64,000 bases of DNA, taken from contig OZ242212.1 of NCBI GenBank assembly GCA_965206355.1, positions 930,001 to 994,000 of the forward strand, read 5' to 3'. Below are positions 9,328 to 18,019 of this stretch, in pieces (the first letter of the stretch is position 1; the number at the start of each line of letters is the position of its first letter). The position numbers were made by a program, and so were the translations under genes. The notes below the pieces were generated by a model. It ran no database searches and was not told the origin of the DNA. It saw nothing but the letters and a program-made list of their open reading frames with translations. Source of the stretch: Spongiihabitans sp965206355. Its GTDB lineage: Bacteria; Pseudomonadota; Gammaproteobacteria; Arenicellales; Poriferihabitantaceae.

Positions 9328-10173
9328 ATGCCCAGAATCGCCGCGATTCAAACCAATTCCAGTGACGATATCGATGATAATTTATCGGTTGCTGGTGACC
9401 ACATTATGCAGGCTCGGCAACAGGGTTGCGAATTGGTGGTGTTGCCCGAATGTTTCGGGCTTATGCAAAACAGTTGGCAACAGTTGTTGCAATGCGCGGA
9501 AGCTGATGGGCAAGGGAAAATTCAGGATTTTTTGTCGGCAACGGCTAAGCGTCAGAAGGTCTGGATTATCGGTGGCAGTTTACCGCTTAAATCCACTCAT
9601 CCGCATAAGGTGACCAATAGTCTGCTGGTTTACGATAACAACGGCAATCGTGTCGCACGCTATGACAAGATATTTTTATTTGATGTTACGCTGTCCGCTG
9701 AGGAGCGTTATTGTGAGTCAGATTACACCCAAGCGGGAAATACGGTCGCGCTGATTGACTCACCATTGGGAAAAATTGGATTAAGCATCTGTTATGATTT
9801 GCGCTTTCCAGAACTGTATCGCAGACTCACTCAGTTGGGGGCGCAGATATTAGTGGTGCCCGCCGCGTTTTCATATACGACTGGTCAGTGCCATTGGTCA
9901 CCGTTGCTAAAAGCCCGAGCCATTGAGAATGGTTGTTTTGTTGTCGCTGCAGCACAAACTGGCAGCCACGTACCGAGTAGTGAGTGCGGACAGGGTATGC
10001 GCAAAACTTGGGGACATACTGTTATTATCGACCCATGGGGTGAGGTGCTGGCTGAAATGGCATCAGAGTGTGGCATTGTCAGTGCCGAAATTGATTTAGA
10101 CAAATTACACAGCACTCGGCAACAACTTCCTTGCCGACAGCATTGTCGGTCGGATATTTTTCAACATGAGTAA
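9328..10173 (+). CDS. Carbon-nitrogen hydrolase, Nit1/YbeM-like amidase
   Basis: Nitrilase-superfamily amidase of 281 residues. The catalytic triad is visible: Glu in the N-terminal third, Lys in ARYDKIFLFD, and Cys in GLSICYDLRFPELYR at about residue 155. The motif around the cysteine and the position directly upstream of tldD match the Nit1-type amidases often found there in gammaproteobacteria. Those act on omega-amides such as deaminated glutathione. The gene ends 21 bases before tldD on the same strand, so it probably shares its transcript. Exact substrate is inference. Confidence 0.85.
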   Translation: MPRIAAIQTNSSDDIDDNLSVAGDHIMQARQQGCELVVLPECFGLMQNSWQQLLQCAEADGQGKIQDFLSATAKRQKVWIIGGSLPLKSTHPHKVTNSLLVYDNNGNRVARYDKIFLFDVTLSAEERYCESDYTQAGNTVALIDSPLGKIGLSICYDLRFPELYRRLTQLGAQILVVPAAFSYTTGQCHWSPLLKARAIENGCFVVAAAQTGSHVPSSECGQGMRKTWGHTVIIDPWGEVLAEMASECGIVSAEIDLDKLHSTRQQLPCRQHCRSDIFQHE

Positions 10174-10194
10174 AATTCAAGCGATAACTTTTTA

Positions 10195-11643
10195 ATGGCG
10201 GATCAACTTCAAACAGCAACCCGACTTTTATTGGATCCCAGCGGATTGGGCGACCATGAGCTGACGCAGACATTGAATCGCATAATGGCAACACAGATTG
10301 ACTACGCCGATCTGTATTTTCAATATTCTCGTCATGAGTCATGGTTAATGGATGAGGGTACGGTCAAATCAGGCAGTTACGGCATTGATCAAGGGGTCGG
10401 GATTCGGGCGGTAAGCGGCGACAAAACCGGTTTCGCTTATTCCGATGAAATTGTGCTGACGGCACTCACTGATGCGGCAGAAGCGGCAAAATCCATTGCC
10501 CGTAGTAGCTCCTCCACAAATCAAATCCGAATTCACAACAGCAATCAACCGATCCAAAGATTGTATCAGCCACATGACCCTCTGGGTTGTATGGCGGACA
10601 GCGACAAAGTAGCGTTGATTAAGGAAGTGGAGCATGTTGCCAGAGCAATGGATTCACGCATCTCCCAAGTTACGGTCAGCCTTGCTGGTGTTCAGGATGT
10701 GATTCTGGTGGTGCGTTCTGATGGTCAGCTTGCAGCGGATATAAGACCGCTGGTACGCTTAAATGTCAGCGTCATCGCCGAGCATAACGGACGACGGGAG
10801 CAGGGTTCTTTTGGCGGTGGTGGACGTTATGCCTATCAGTATTTCACCGAAAATAATCGCGCCCATGAATATGCCAAAGACGCGGTTCGACAAGCATTGA
10901 TTAACCTCGAATCGCGAGCCACGCCGGCAGGAGAAATGACTGTGGTACTTGGTCCGGGATGGCCGGGAATTTTATTGCACGAGGCTATCGGACATGGTCT
11001 GGAAGGTGACTTTAATCGCAAGGAAACCTCGGCGTTTAGTGGCAGAATAGGTGAAAAAGTGGCATCCACTTTATGTACCGTTGTGGATGATGGCACGATT
11101 GAAAATCGTCGGGGTTCACTGTCCATTGATGATGAGGGTACGCCCAGTCAAAATACTGTACTCATTGAGAAAGGGATTCTGAAAGGTTATATGCAGGATC
11201 AACTAAACGCACGACTCATGAAGATGCAACCGACCGGTAATGGGCGACGCGAATCCTATGCCCATCTGCCTATGCCGAGAATGACCAATACCTATATGCA
11301 TGGTGGCGAACATGACCCTGAAGAGATTATCAGATCGGTGGATAAGGGTTTGTATGCCGTCAATTTTGGTGGTGGACAGGTTGATATTACTTCGGGAAAA
11401 TTTGTTTTTAGCACTGCCGAAGCGTATATGATTGAAAACGGCAAAAAGACCTATCCGGTGAAAGGTGCAACTTTAATTGGTAATGGTCCGGAGGTGCTTA
11501 CCGAAGTCTCAATGTTAGGCAACGATCTGGCATTAGATTCAGGTGTCGGCGTGTGCGGCAAGGAAGGACAAAGTGTGCCAGTTGGGGTCGGTCAGCCGAC
11601 TATGCGAATCGACCGCTTGACTGTTGGCGGAGCATCGGTTTGA
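10195..11643 (+). CDS. tldD: Metalloprotease subunit TldD
   Basis: Protein of 482 residues of the TldD/PmbA family. TldD and TldE (PmbA) form a heterodimeric protease that degrades unfolded peptides and matures microcin- or antitoxin-type substrates. The zinc motif HEAIGH is at residues 262-267 (LLHEAIGHGLEGDF), and a C-terminal cysteine-containing stretch (GVGVCGKEGQSVPVGVGQP) closes the family pattern. The stop overlaps the pmbA start (TGA and ATG share one base), so both subunits are made together. No obvious peptide substrate is encoded nearby. Confidence 0.93.
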   Translation: MADQLQTATRLLLDPSGLGDHELTQTLNRIMATQIDYADLYFQYSRHESWLMDEGTVKSGSYGIDQGVGIRAVSGDKTGFAYSDEIVLTALTDAAEAAKSIARSSSSTNQIRIHNSNQPIQRLYQPHDPLGCMADSDKVALIKEVEHVARAMDSRISQVTVSLAGVQDVILVVRSDGQLAADIRPLVRLNVSVIAEHNGRREQGSFGGGGRYAYQYFTENNRAHEYAKDAVRQALINLESRATPAGEMTVVLGPGWPGILLHEAIGHGLEGDFNRKETSAFSGRIGEKVASTLCTVVDDGTIENRRGSLSIDDEGTPSQNTVLIEKGILKGYMQDQLNARLMKMQPTGNGRRESYAHLPMPRMTNTYMHGGEHDPEEIIRSVDKGLYAVNFGGGQVDITSGKFVFSTAEAYMIENGKKTYPVKGATLIGNGPEVLTEVSMLGNDLALDSGVGVCGKEGQSVPVGVGQPTMRIDRLTVGGASV

Positions 11644-13019
11644 TGTCCAAATCACTGCCCCAGTCAGCCCGACAATGGCATCCACAGCCGCAATCCGAGA
11701 TCGAAAAAAAGTTGATAGATGTTGCTGATATGGCTTTGGATGAGGCGAAAAAGCAAGGGGCAAGTATGTCGGAATTTGCGGTTGCACAGGGGCAGGGAAT
11801 GTCCGTTACCGTGCGTCAGGGTAATGTTGAGACAGTGGAATACAATCGTGATAAAAGTTTGGGAGTTACCGTTTATTTTGGACACAAAAGCGGCAGCGCA
11901 TCAACCACCGACTTTAGCCCTGATGCCATTAAATCCAGCGTAGTTTCCGCCTGCAATATTGCAAAACACACTGAGGAAGACAGTTTTAATGGTCTGGCAG
12001 AGGTGGCGTTATTAGCCACCGAGTTTCCCGATCTGGATCTTTATCATCCGTGGCAAATTAACATGGATCAAGCCATTGAAATTGCCAGCACTTGTGAAGC
12101 TGCCGCACTCAGTAGCGACGCGCGAATTTCCAATACCGAAGGGGCAACATTGTCTAATCATAGCGGCATTGACTTGTATATCAATTCCAACGGTTTTCGA
12201 GGAGTCTCCAGAGGGACTCGGCACAGCAACAGTTGTGCGGTCATTGCTGGACAAGGTGGTGGGATGCAGCGGGATTACTGGTACGACACTAAACGCTGTT
12301 CACAGGACTTGATAGCCGCCGATGAAATCGGTCGGCAAGCAGTACGCAGAACCATTCGCAGACTGAATGCCAGAAAAATTAAAACCGCTGAGTACCCAGT
12401 AATTTTCGAATCCGCTGTGGCATCAAGTCTGATTTCACATTTGATTTCAGCGATTAGTGGCCCAAGTCTGTATCGAAAAGCCAGTTTTCTGCTGGCGCAT
12501 AAGGGCAAACAGATTTTTCCGGAAATAGTGCAAATTTATGAACAACCATTGTTGAAGAAAGCAGCAGGAAGTGCGGCATTTGATAATGAAGGGGTCGCCA
12601 CGAAGGCAAATAAAATTGTCCGCAATGGTGTTTTACAAAGTTATATCTTAAATTGTTATGCCGCACGCAAGCTCGGGTTGAAGACAACGGGTAATGCTGG
12701 AGGAGTACATAATTTGACCCTTGACAGCACCGTTGAGGCGGGTCTCGAAGCGATGATTAAAGATATGGGCAGAGGATTGGTAATCAGTGAATTGATCGGG
12801 TTTGGAGTCAACACGGTAACCGGAGATTATTCCAGAGGGGCATTTGGATTCTGGGTTGAAAATGGCGAAATACAGTATCCGGTTGAGGAGTTCGCTATCG
12901 CCGGCAATCTAAAAGATATATTTACAAGATTCGCCGCTGTTGGCAACGATGTCGATGAACGCAGGAACATCAGAACAGGCTCCATCATGATTGAAGCGAT
13001 GACCGTGGCTGGAGAGTAA
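11643..13019 (+). CDS. pmbA: Metalloprotease subunit PmbA/TldE
   Basis: Partner of TldD, 458 residues. I use the ATG at 11643, which overlaps the tldD stop and gives the usual length. The longer frame from 11553 would read back through the end of tldD. The family pattern is visible: an N-terminal region with VRQGNVETVEYNRDKSLGV, a central FESAVASSLISHLISAISG and a C-terminal GFGVNTVTGDYSRGAFGFW. It lacks the HExxxH of TldD, as expected, since the metal site is in the partner. A 46-base gap separates its stop from the converging rppH. Confidence 0.92.
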   Translation: MSKSLPQSARQWHPQPQSEIEKKLIDVADMALDEAKKQGASMSEFAVAQGQGMSVTVRQGNVETVEYNRDKSLGVTVYFGHKSGSASTTDFSPDAIKSSVVSACNIAKHTEEDSFNGLAEVALLATEFPDLDLYHPWQINMDQAIEIASTCEAAALSSDARISNTEGATLSNHSGIDLYINSNGFRGVSRGTRHSNSCAVIAGQGGGMQRDYWYDTKRCSQDLIAADEIGRQAVRRTIRRLNARKIKTAEYPVIFESAVASSLISHLISAISGPSLYRKASFLLAHKGKQIFPEIVQIYEQPLLKKAAGSAAFDNEGVATKANKIVRNGVLQSYILNCYAARKLGLKTTGNAGGVHNLTLDSTVEAGLEAMIKDMGRGLVISELIGFGVNTVTGDYSRGAFGFWVENGEIQYPVEEFAIAGNLKDIFTRFAAVGNDVDERRNIRTGSIMIEAMTVAGE

Positions 13020-13065
13020 AGCCAGTGTGACAAAAGATAGTCGCCGCCCATCCTGAAATCAAACA

Positions 13066-13575
13066 CTAAGCACAAATGTGCTCTAAAAAAGGCTCCAGTT
13101 CTGTCAATGCTTCTTTATAAACAGCACGCTTAAATGCCACAATTTGCTGCAATGGCTGCCAATACTCGACCCATCGCCAGCAGTCAAACTCCGGTTGATT
13201 GGTGGTGTCCAATTTAACGCAGGTTTCTCTGGCAAGAAGATGAAATAGAAACCATTGTTGTTTCTGACCACGAAACTGTTTGCTTAAATGGTTGCATCTT
13301 CTTGCCGTATAAGGCACATCATAGCGCAACCAGTTTTCTGTCTTCCCTAACAGCTTTACATTCCCAGTGGCGAGACCGATTTCTTCATATAATTCCCGGA
13401 ACACCGCCTCCAATGCCGATTCATCAGGATTAATACCGCCCTGCGGGAATTGCCAGCCGTCGTGTCTGGCACGCCTTGCCCATAACACCTGACGCTGATT
13501 GTTACAGACAATAATACCCACATTTTTCCGGTAACCTTCGTCGTCTATATGTTGCTTCTCCGTAGAATTCTGCAT
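13066..13575 (-). CDS. rppH: RNA pyrophosphohydrolase, Nudix family
   Basis: Enzyme of 169 residues that removes pyrophosphate from the 5' end of mRNA and so triggers decay. The Nudix box GX5EX7REUXEEXGU is complete (GGINPDESALEAVFRELYEE then IGL, about residues 48-70). It is preceded by the RppH-typical YRKNVGIIVCNNQRQVLWARR and WQFPQGG. Length is near the E. coli 176 residues. The ATG at 13575 is the only sensible start. A 139-bp mobile element lies about 110 bases upstream, possibly within or near its promoter. Confidence 0.92.
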   Translation of the reverse strand: MQNSTEKQHIDDEGYRKNVGIIVCNNQRQVLWARRARHDGWQFPQGGINPDESALEAVFRELYEEIGLATGNVKLLGKTENWLRYDVPYTARRCNHLSKQFRGQKQQWFLFHLLARETCVKLDTTNQPEFDCWRWVEYWQPLQQIVAFKRAVYKEALTELEPFLEHICA

Positions 13576-13686
13576 TACTTCATCCTATTGCCTGAAGAGA
13601 AATATTTCAACCCTCGTCTGCCCGATTTATGCCACAGCTATTTGGAGTGTGTATGAATCAGGCAGGATATTGAGGAATGACAGAGT

Positions 13687-13825
13687 GAGACCTTTGCACG
13701 GAAGATGATTTCGCTTTTAGGCCAGGCAAAAACGCACGGAATGAGGGAGTTTATGCTTATAAATGACCGAGTGAGTACGTTTTTAACGTAGCATGGAGGT
13801 GAAATGGCTTTCGTGCAAAGGTCTC
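13687..13825 (+). mobile_element. 139-bp inverted-repeat element, copy 2
   Basis: Same ends as copy 1, flanked by the direct repeat AGAGT (13682-13686 and 13826-13830). It belongs to a second sequence type, with differences such as TTTTAGGCCAGGC, GAGTGAGTAC and ACGTAGCATGGAGG. It is identical over all 139 bases to copy 6 at 47048. The frame open in most other copies has a stop (TAG) here. Confidence 0.9.
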
Positions 13826-14149
13826 AGAGTGATAACCGACCTATGCAGATGGTCGGTTGGATTTAATCTGGCGTTTACCATGGCTACGCTTTAGCAGATT
13901 CTCGGCTAATTTTGTCTCCACCACTTGATTGTATAAGTTCAGAAACATATTGCACTATGACGCTGAGTAAATGGAGTGCAATATCAACATATAGGTTATC
14001 GTATTAAAGGGTTATCGTATCAATAAGTTATGCGATAAAACCGACTATGAATAATCCAACAAGACAACACAATAAAGCATCCTTGAGTTTTGAGGGAAGC
14101 GCGGTTTACAAGTAGCGATTGATCACAGTGGAATGAGCCGCCGAACCTT
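13826..14149. other. Spacer of decayed sequence
   Basis: No gene that I can support. It starts with a short palindrome (ACCGACC near 13833 against GGTCGGT near 13850). It also holds a near-repeat (GGTTATCGTATTAAAG, then GGTTATCGTATCAATA, about 13993-14025). Probably transposon debris linked to the IS481-like remnant that follows. Confidence 0.35.
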
Positions 14150-14640
14150 GTTCAACTCCGAATATCCCTAAAATGAACGCCGTTTGTGAACGCTTTAACC
14201 CGCAATACAAGAGCAATTTGTGACTTCCATGAGGACTTAATTGTTTACCGATTTTTGCTCCTGCAAAATCGGCATACGACCGCCATGGATGATGGAAGTG
14301 CAGATAACGTAGGAGCAGTTATCCTGCCCGTACATCCTGTACATAACCAATTTGAACTTGTTCAATGAAAAACTCGCCGATTGCTTGGTTAAATATTATG
14401 AGACCTTTGCACGAAAGCCATTTCACCTGCATGCTGCGTTAAAAACGTACTCAATCGGTCATTTATAAGCATAAACTCCCTCATTCCGTGCGTTTTTGCC
14501 TTACCTGAAAGCGAAATCATCTTCCGTGCAAAGGTCTCATAATACCCTGCGTCTACATAAGGGACTGGCATTAAAAACTTTCATCCAGTACATGCTTGAA
14601 AATAACAAAAAGTGCAATATGGGGTGGACTACTCATACAG
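14150..14640 (+). pseudogene. Remnant of an IS481-type transposase, split by copy 3 of the 139-bp element
   Basis: Frame-shifted fragments match the integrase-core C-terminal part of IS481-family transposases. They are MNAVCERF at 14173, EQFV/FHEDL near 14220, NLFNEKLADCLVKY at about 14350-14395 and, beyond the inserted element, NTLRLHKGLALKTFIQYMLE from 14542. Joining LVKY to NTLRLHKG across the insertion restores one continuous frame. An extra stretch (about 14250-14340) also interrupts the match. The upstream half of the gene is not recognisable. It lies just before the cmk stump and is a likely cause of the damage there. Confidence 0.75.
14400..14538 (-). mobile_element. 139-bp inverted-repeat element, copy 3
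   Basis: Reverse orientation relative to copy 1. Flanks are ATTAT (14395-14399) and ATAAT (14539-14543), a 4 of 5 match. It is inserted inside the IS481-like remnant, which reads through correctly if the element and one flank copy are removed. It is therefore younger than that remnant. Confidence 0.88.
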
Positions 14641-14803
14641 GCAGCCTGATTTGTCTCATAGGTACTGAACCTGCACACCCTGGCGGACTATCAACAATAC
14701 TACAATCATTATCGACCCCATGATGGGGTCGATTTGGAAACACCAATAAGCTATTATCAGAAACTCGTACAGGCAATCTGATTTGTCTCACAGGTACTGA
14801 ACC
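14637..14803 (+). repeat. 35-bp direct repeat marking two similar IS ends
   Basis: 14637-14671 and 14769-14803 agree at 32 of 35 bases (core TTGTCTCAYAGGTACTGAAC). Each copy directly follows the C-terminal end of a transposase remnant. The simplest reading is that these are right-hand ends of two related IS481-type elements lying in tandem. Confidence 0.6.
14674..14781 (+). pseudogene. C-terminal fragment of a second integrase-core transposase
   Basis: An open stretch reads HTLADYQQYYNHYRPHDGVD, then LETPISYYQKLVQAI and a TGA. The YNHYRPH-G-D--TP pattern is the C-terminal signature of rve-type transposases (IS481/IS3). It has no start and no catalytic residues, only the last 35 residues. It differs from the fragment just upstream. 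Confidence 0.65.
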
Positions 14804-14867
14804 CGGACAGGCGGTTGCGAAGCAAGGGGTTTGATGTTAGTATCCCACAGCTTTTTAGAGAGACTCG

Positions 14868-14999
14868 CGAACGCGTTACGAATCGTGCGGTTTCTCCATT
14901 AGTGCCTGCCGCGAACTGCTGGATACGACTCATCGGAGCATTGAGGAGGCGGTTTCGGCAACCATGATGAACGTCAGAAAGTGTCTGGCGACGTTATGA
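14868..14999 (+). pseudogene. cmk: 3' stump of cytidylate kinase
   Basis: In shifting frames the sequence reads NRAVSPLVPAA (14881-14913), then LLDTTHRSIEEAVSATMMN (from 14916) and VRKCLATL before TGA at 14997-14999. This is the C-terminal end of cytidylate kinase, which phosphorylates CMP and dCMP. The position directly upstream of rpsA is where cmk sits in gammaproteobacteria. Only about 40 codons remain and at least two frameshifts are present, so it cannot be functional. An intact copy would have to be elsewhere. Confidence 0.75.
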
Positions 15000-15155
15000 A
15001 TAATTGCCTGTGAATTATTGATGCGGCTATAACCTGAGCATTTGTAGTTGGTGTGGGGCGTAAGGGGCGTAAACTAAGGTGAATTTTCTATGCGGTATTG
15101 CGGTCATTTTTGCAGTGGTTTTTGGCGAATGTGCTAAAAATTTACCAGAACAGTG
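15000..15155. other. Spacer between the cmk stump and the rpsA promoter
   Basis: No gene or RNA that I recognise. It includes GTGTGGGGCGTAAGGGGCGT, a short internal duplication of GGGGCGTAA. Confidence 0.35.
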
Positions 15156-15184
15156 TTGTCAAACGGTTTTGGAGATATTATGAC
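15156..15184 (+). promoter_or_regulatory. Likely sigma-70 promoter of rpsA
   Basis: TTGTCA (15156-15161), a 17-base spacer, then TATGAC (15179-15184). Transcription from here would give a leader of about 225 bases, including an AT-rich stretch (15207-15232). A long leader is in keeping with the known autogenous control of S1 in Enterobacteria, but structure here is not tested. Confidence 0.45.
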
Positions 15185-15417
15185 GGCTTGCAGGTATAGA
15201 TTATTTGAATTTTAACCATTTATTTTTTTACTGAGAATACCTGTTTTTAACGGTAGCGGCTTTTTGCCGAGTTGTTTCCAGCATGGTTAGCCGCCAGCAT
15301 GCACTCATTGTTATCCAAATTATCTCAGCGTTGCTATTGCAGTCGCGAGTTGTTCGGGGCAGATAGTTGATGGGTCAATGTGAAGCTGGCACCATTGAAA
15401 TGGGTTAGAGATTGATT

Positions 15418-17094
15418 ATGACTGAAAATTTTGCGACACTATTAGAGGAAAGTTTAGCGGCTGTCGTTATGCGACCAGGCGAGTTGATTATTGGGGAAGT
15501 GGTGGAAGCAAATGATGACTACGTTGTCGTCAGTGCCGGGTTGAAATCCGATGCGGAAATTCCTGCTTATGAATTCAAAAATCCAGCAGGCGAACTGACG
15601 GTTAAAGTAGGTGATCAGGTTGAGGTTGCGCTGGAAGCGGTGGAAGACGGCACTGGTAATACCAGAATGTCAAGAGAGCAGGCGATGCAAGCTCGAGCGT
15701 GGACTGATCTTGCCAAGGCACAGGAAAATGGTGACATCGTCAGCGGTGTTATTACCAGCAAGGTTAAGGGAGGATTTACGGTTGATGTCAGCGGATTACG
15801 CGCCTTTTTACCCGGCTCTTTGGTGGATGTGCGTCCGGTTAAGGATTCTGCCTATGTTGAAGGTCGGGAACTTGATTTCAAAATTATTAAACTCGATCAA
15901 GCGCGTGATAATATCGTTGTTTCCAGACGCGCTATCGTTGAGCATGAAATCAACGAAGAACGTGAAAAACTGCTGGATACCCTTGAAGAAGGACAGTCAG
16001 TCAAAGGCGTGGTTAAAAATTTGACCGGCTATGGTGCATTCGTGAATTTAGGGGGGCTGGATGGATTACTGCATATCACAGATTTGGCGTGGAAACGGGT
16101 TAAACACCCATCGGAAGTATTAACCGTTGGCGATGAAATTGAAACCCGAGTGCTTAAATTTGACCGTGAACAGTGTCGGGTGTCGCTTGGGCTGAAACAA
16201 TTAGGGGAAGACCCTTGGCTAGATTTAGTGCGTCGCTATCCGGTCAATACCCGCATATTTGGTACGGTGACCAATCTGGCTGATTACGGTGCATTCGTTG
16301 AGCTGGAAGAAGGTGTTGAGGGGCTGGTACATCTTTCAGAAATGGATTGGACTAACAAAAATGTCCATCCGGGCAAAATTTGTCATGTTGGTGATGAAGT
16401 TGAAGCGATGGTGCTTAACATTGATCCGGAAAGACGACGCATTTCCTTAGGTATGAAACAATGCAGCCTCAACCCTTGGGAAGAGTTTGCATTGGCACAT
16501 AAAAAAGGCGATATGATTACTGGCAATATCCGTTCAAAGACGGATTTCGGTGTATTTATCGGCGTTGCCGGCGGGATTGATGGACTGGTTCACTTTTCCG
16601 ACCTGTCTTGGGAAAAATCAGGTGAAGAAGCGGTTGCCGCATATAAGAAAGGCGATGAACTGACCGTTATGGTATTGGCTGTTGATGTTGAACGGGAACG
16701 AATTTCTCTCGGTCTCAAACAGGTTACCGAGGATCCTTTCCTTACCTATATCACGGCAAACGGCAAAGGTAGTACGGTAATGGGGATAGTCAAAGCCGTA
16801 ACAATCCGAGATGCGACCATTGAGCTTGCGCCCAGTATTAAGGGTTATCTTCGGGCCTCTGAAATCTCTCGTGATCATGTGGACGATGTCCGCACCGTGC
16901 TTAAAGAAGGTGATAAAATTGAGGCGAAAATTAGTAGTATTGAACGTAAAGAGCACAAGATATCACTGTCGATAAAAATGCGTGAACTGGAAATTGAAGA
17001 TGAAGCTACTCAGGAGTACTCGCGAGGCACTAGCATCAGCGGTGCGACTTTAGGTGATAAACTTAAAGTGCAGTTGGAAAAACAATCTTCCTGA
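15418..17094 (+). CDS. rpsA: 30S ribosomal protein S1
   Basis: RNA-binding ribosomal protein of 558 residues that unwinds mRNA and delivers it to the 30S subunit. It begins MTENFATLLEESL, typical of S1, and has six S1 repeats. The later ones are easily seen by their recurring G-YGAFV-L-G--GL-H-S pattern (for example GYGAFVNLGGLDGLLHI and DYGAFVELEEGVEGLVHLSE). The ATG at 15418 is preferred to the TTG six bases before. As in other bacteria there is no strong Shine-Dalgarno box. ihfB follows 37 bases downstream. Confidence 0.97.
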   Translation: MTENFATLLEESLAAVVMRPGELIIGEVVEANDDYVVVSAGLKSDAEIPAYEFKNPAGELTVKVGDQVEVALEAVEDGTGNTRMSREQAMQARAWTDLAKAQENGDIVSGVITSKVKGGFTVDVSGLRAFLPGSLVDVRPVKDSAYVEGRELDFKIIKLDQARDNIVVSRRAIVEHEINEEREKLLDTLEEGQSVKGVVKNLTGYGAFVNLGGLDGLLHITDLAWKRVKHPSEVLTVGDEIETRVLKFDREQCRVSLGLKQLGEDPWLDLVRRYPVNTRIFGTVTNLADYGAFVELEEGVEGLVHLSEMDWTNKNVHPGKICHVGDEVEAMVLNIDPERRRISLGMKQCSLNPWEEFALAHKKGDMITGNIRSKTDFGVFIGVAGGIDGLVHFSDLSWEKSGEEAVAAYKKGDELTVMVLAVDVERERISLGLKQVTEDPFLTYITANGKGSTVMGIVKAVTIRDATIELAPSIKGYLRASEISRDHVDDVRTVLKEGDKIEAKISSIERKEHKISLSIKMRELEIEDEATQEYSRGTSISGATLGDKLKVQLEKQSS

Positions 17095-17131
17095 TTATGT
17101 CTGCTAGCAACGCAACCACAACGAAGCGCAA

Positions 17132-17440
17132 ATGGATACACCAACGCTGACCAAATCGGAGTTGGTCGCCTATATTACTGCTAATATTTCTCCGCATCTT
17201 CCTGAAACCGATGTTGAGTTGGCAGTCAGGAGCATATTAAAGCGTATGATGACGGCGTTAGCCGAGGGTGAACGGATTGAAATTCGCGGATTTGGTAGTA
17301 TGTCATTGCATTACAGGTCGCCGCGAATTGGACGCAACCCTAAAACCGGAGAGGAAGTGCTGGTTCCTGAAAAATATGTGCCACACTTCAAGCCGGGTGT
17401 CAACTTACGAAAACGGGTGAACAAAGGCAATTCCACATAG
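17132..17440 (+). CDS. ihfB: Integration host factor beta subunit
   Basis: DNA-bending protein of 102 residues of the HU/IHF family that pairs with IhfA. It serves replication, recombination and promoter architecture. It has the family body (LTKSELVAYI then ERIEIRGFGS), the beta-arm with GRNPKTGEEVLVP including the tip proline that intercalates DNA, and the C-terminal HFKPGVNLRKRVN, typical of the beta subunit. The order rpsA-ihfB-lapA is the common gammaproteobacterial one and suggests a shared transcript. Confidence 0.95.
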   Translation: MDTPTLTKSELVAYITANISPHLPETDVELAVRSILKRMMTALAEGERIEIRGFGSMSLHYRSPRIGRNPKTGEEVLVPEKYVPHFKPGVNLRKRVNKGNST

Positions 17441-17455
17441 TCGGTGCGGGTCGGG

Positions 17456-17719
17456 ATGAAGGTCTTGTATGTCATTGTTATTGTTATCACGGTTTTTGTT
17501 GGGCTGACCTTTACCTATATGAATAGTCAGGCAGTGGAGATCAAATACCTATCTTTCCGCACCGAAATCAATTTGGTCATCCTGTTAATGAGTACACTGA
17601 TGCTGGGCGCAGTTGCTGGTTTTCTTGTCAGCTTACCGTCGTTCTTGAAAGTACGACGAAATTTGTCAAAAGTTAAAAAAGAGCTTAAAAACCTGCAATC
17701 CTCCAGATCGCTTGTTTAG
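17456..17719 (+). CDS. lapA: LapA-domain inner-membrane protein
   Basis: Protein of 87 residues with two hydrophobic segments (VLYVIVIVITVFVGLTF near the N-terminus, LVILLMSTLMLGAVAGFLV in the middle) and a basic coiled tail. This is the LapA/DUF1049 layout. In E. coli LapA works with LapB to control LpxC and lipopolysaccharide assembly. It follows ihfB by 15 bases, as is usual. I start at the ATG at 17456 (MKVLYV), not the GTG at 17444. lapB, its normal downstream partner, is absent here; a terminator-like hairpin and spacer follow instead. Confidence 0.85.
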   Translation: MKVLYVIVIVITVFVGLTFTYMNSQAVEIKYLSFRTEINLVILLMSTLMLGAVAGFLVSLPSFLKVRRNLSKVKKELKNLQSSRSLV

Positions 17720-17842
17720 CTATAAGCATTTAGACCTAAAGACTATCGTTGAATCAGGGTTGTTTTCGATTCTCGCCGTTGCTCTATTCCCCTCAGCCTA
17801 TGGTATGTGCTGAAACGACTGTTTGCGCTATTGATGACGTTC

Positions 17843-17868
17843 AACCGCTGTCGTTGAGCGGTTATTTT
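17843..17868 (+). terminator. Likely intrinsic terminator after lapA
   Basis: AACCGCT, a 7-base loop, AGCGGTT, then ATTTT. This is a perfect 7-bp stem with a short T run, 124 bases after the lapA stop. The rest of the 300-base spacer to gabT (17720-18019) shows no gene. Confidence 0.45.
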
Positions 17869-18019
17869 GTGGTTGGCGGTTTGCCGTTGTAATCCGTGGT
17901 ATTTTGCCGATGTGACCGCTATTGTCTATGGACAGTTGCGGAAACGAAGGGTATAAGTCGGGTGGTGTCCTTTGTGGCGGTAGAACGACATAAATTTTGA
18001 ACTTGATGAGGAAATTTTG

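Noticed and set aside
14186..14368. A 60-codon frame in the scrap region
   Set aside because: It overlaps the IS481-like relic in another frame and has no family pattern or ribosome site.
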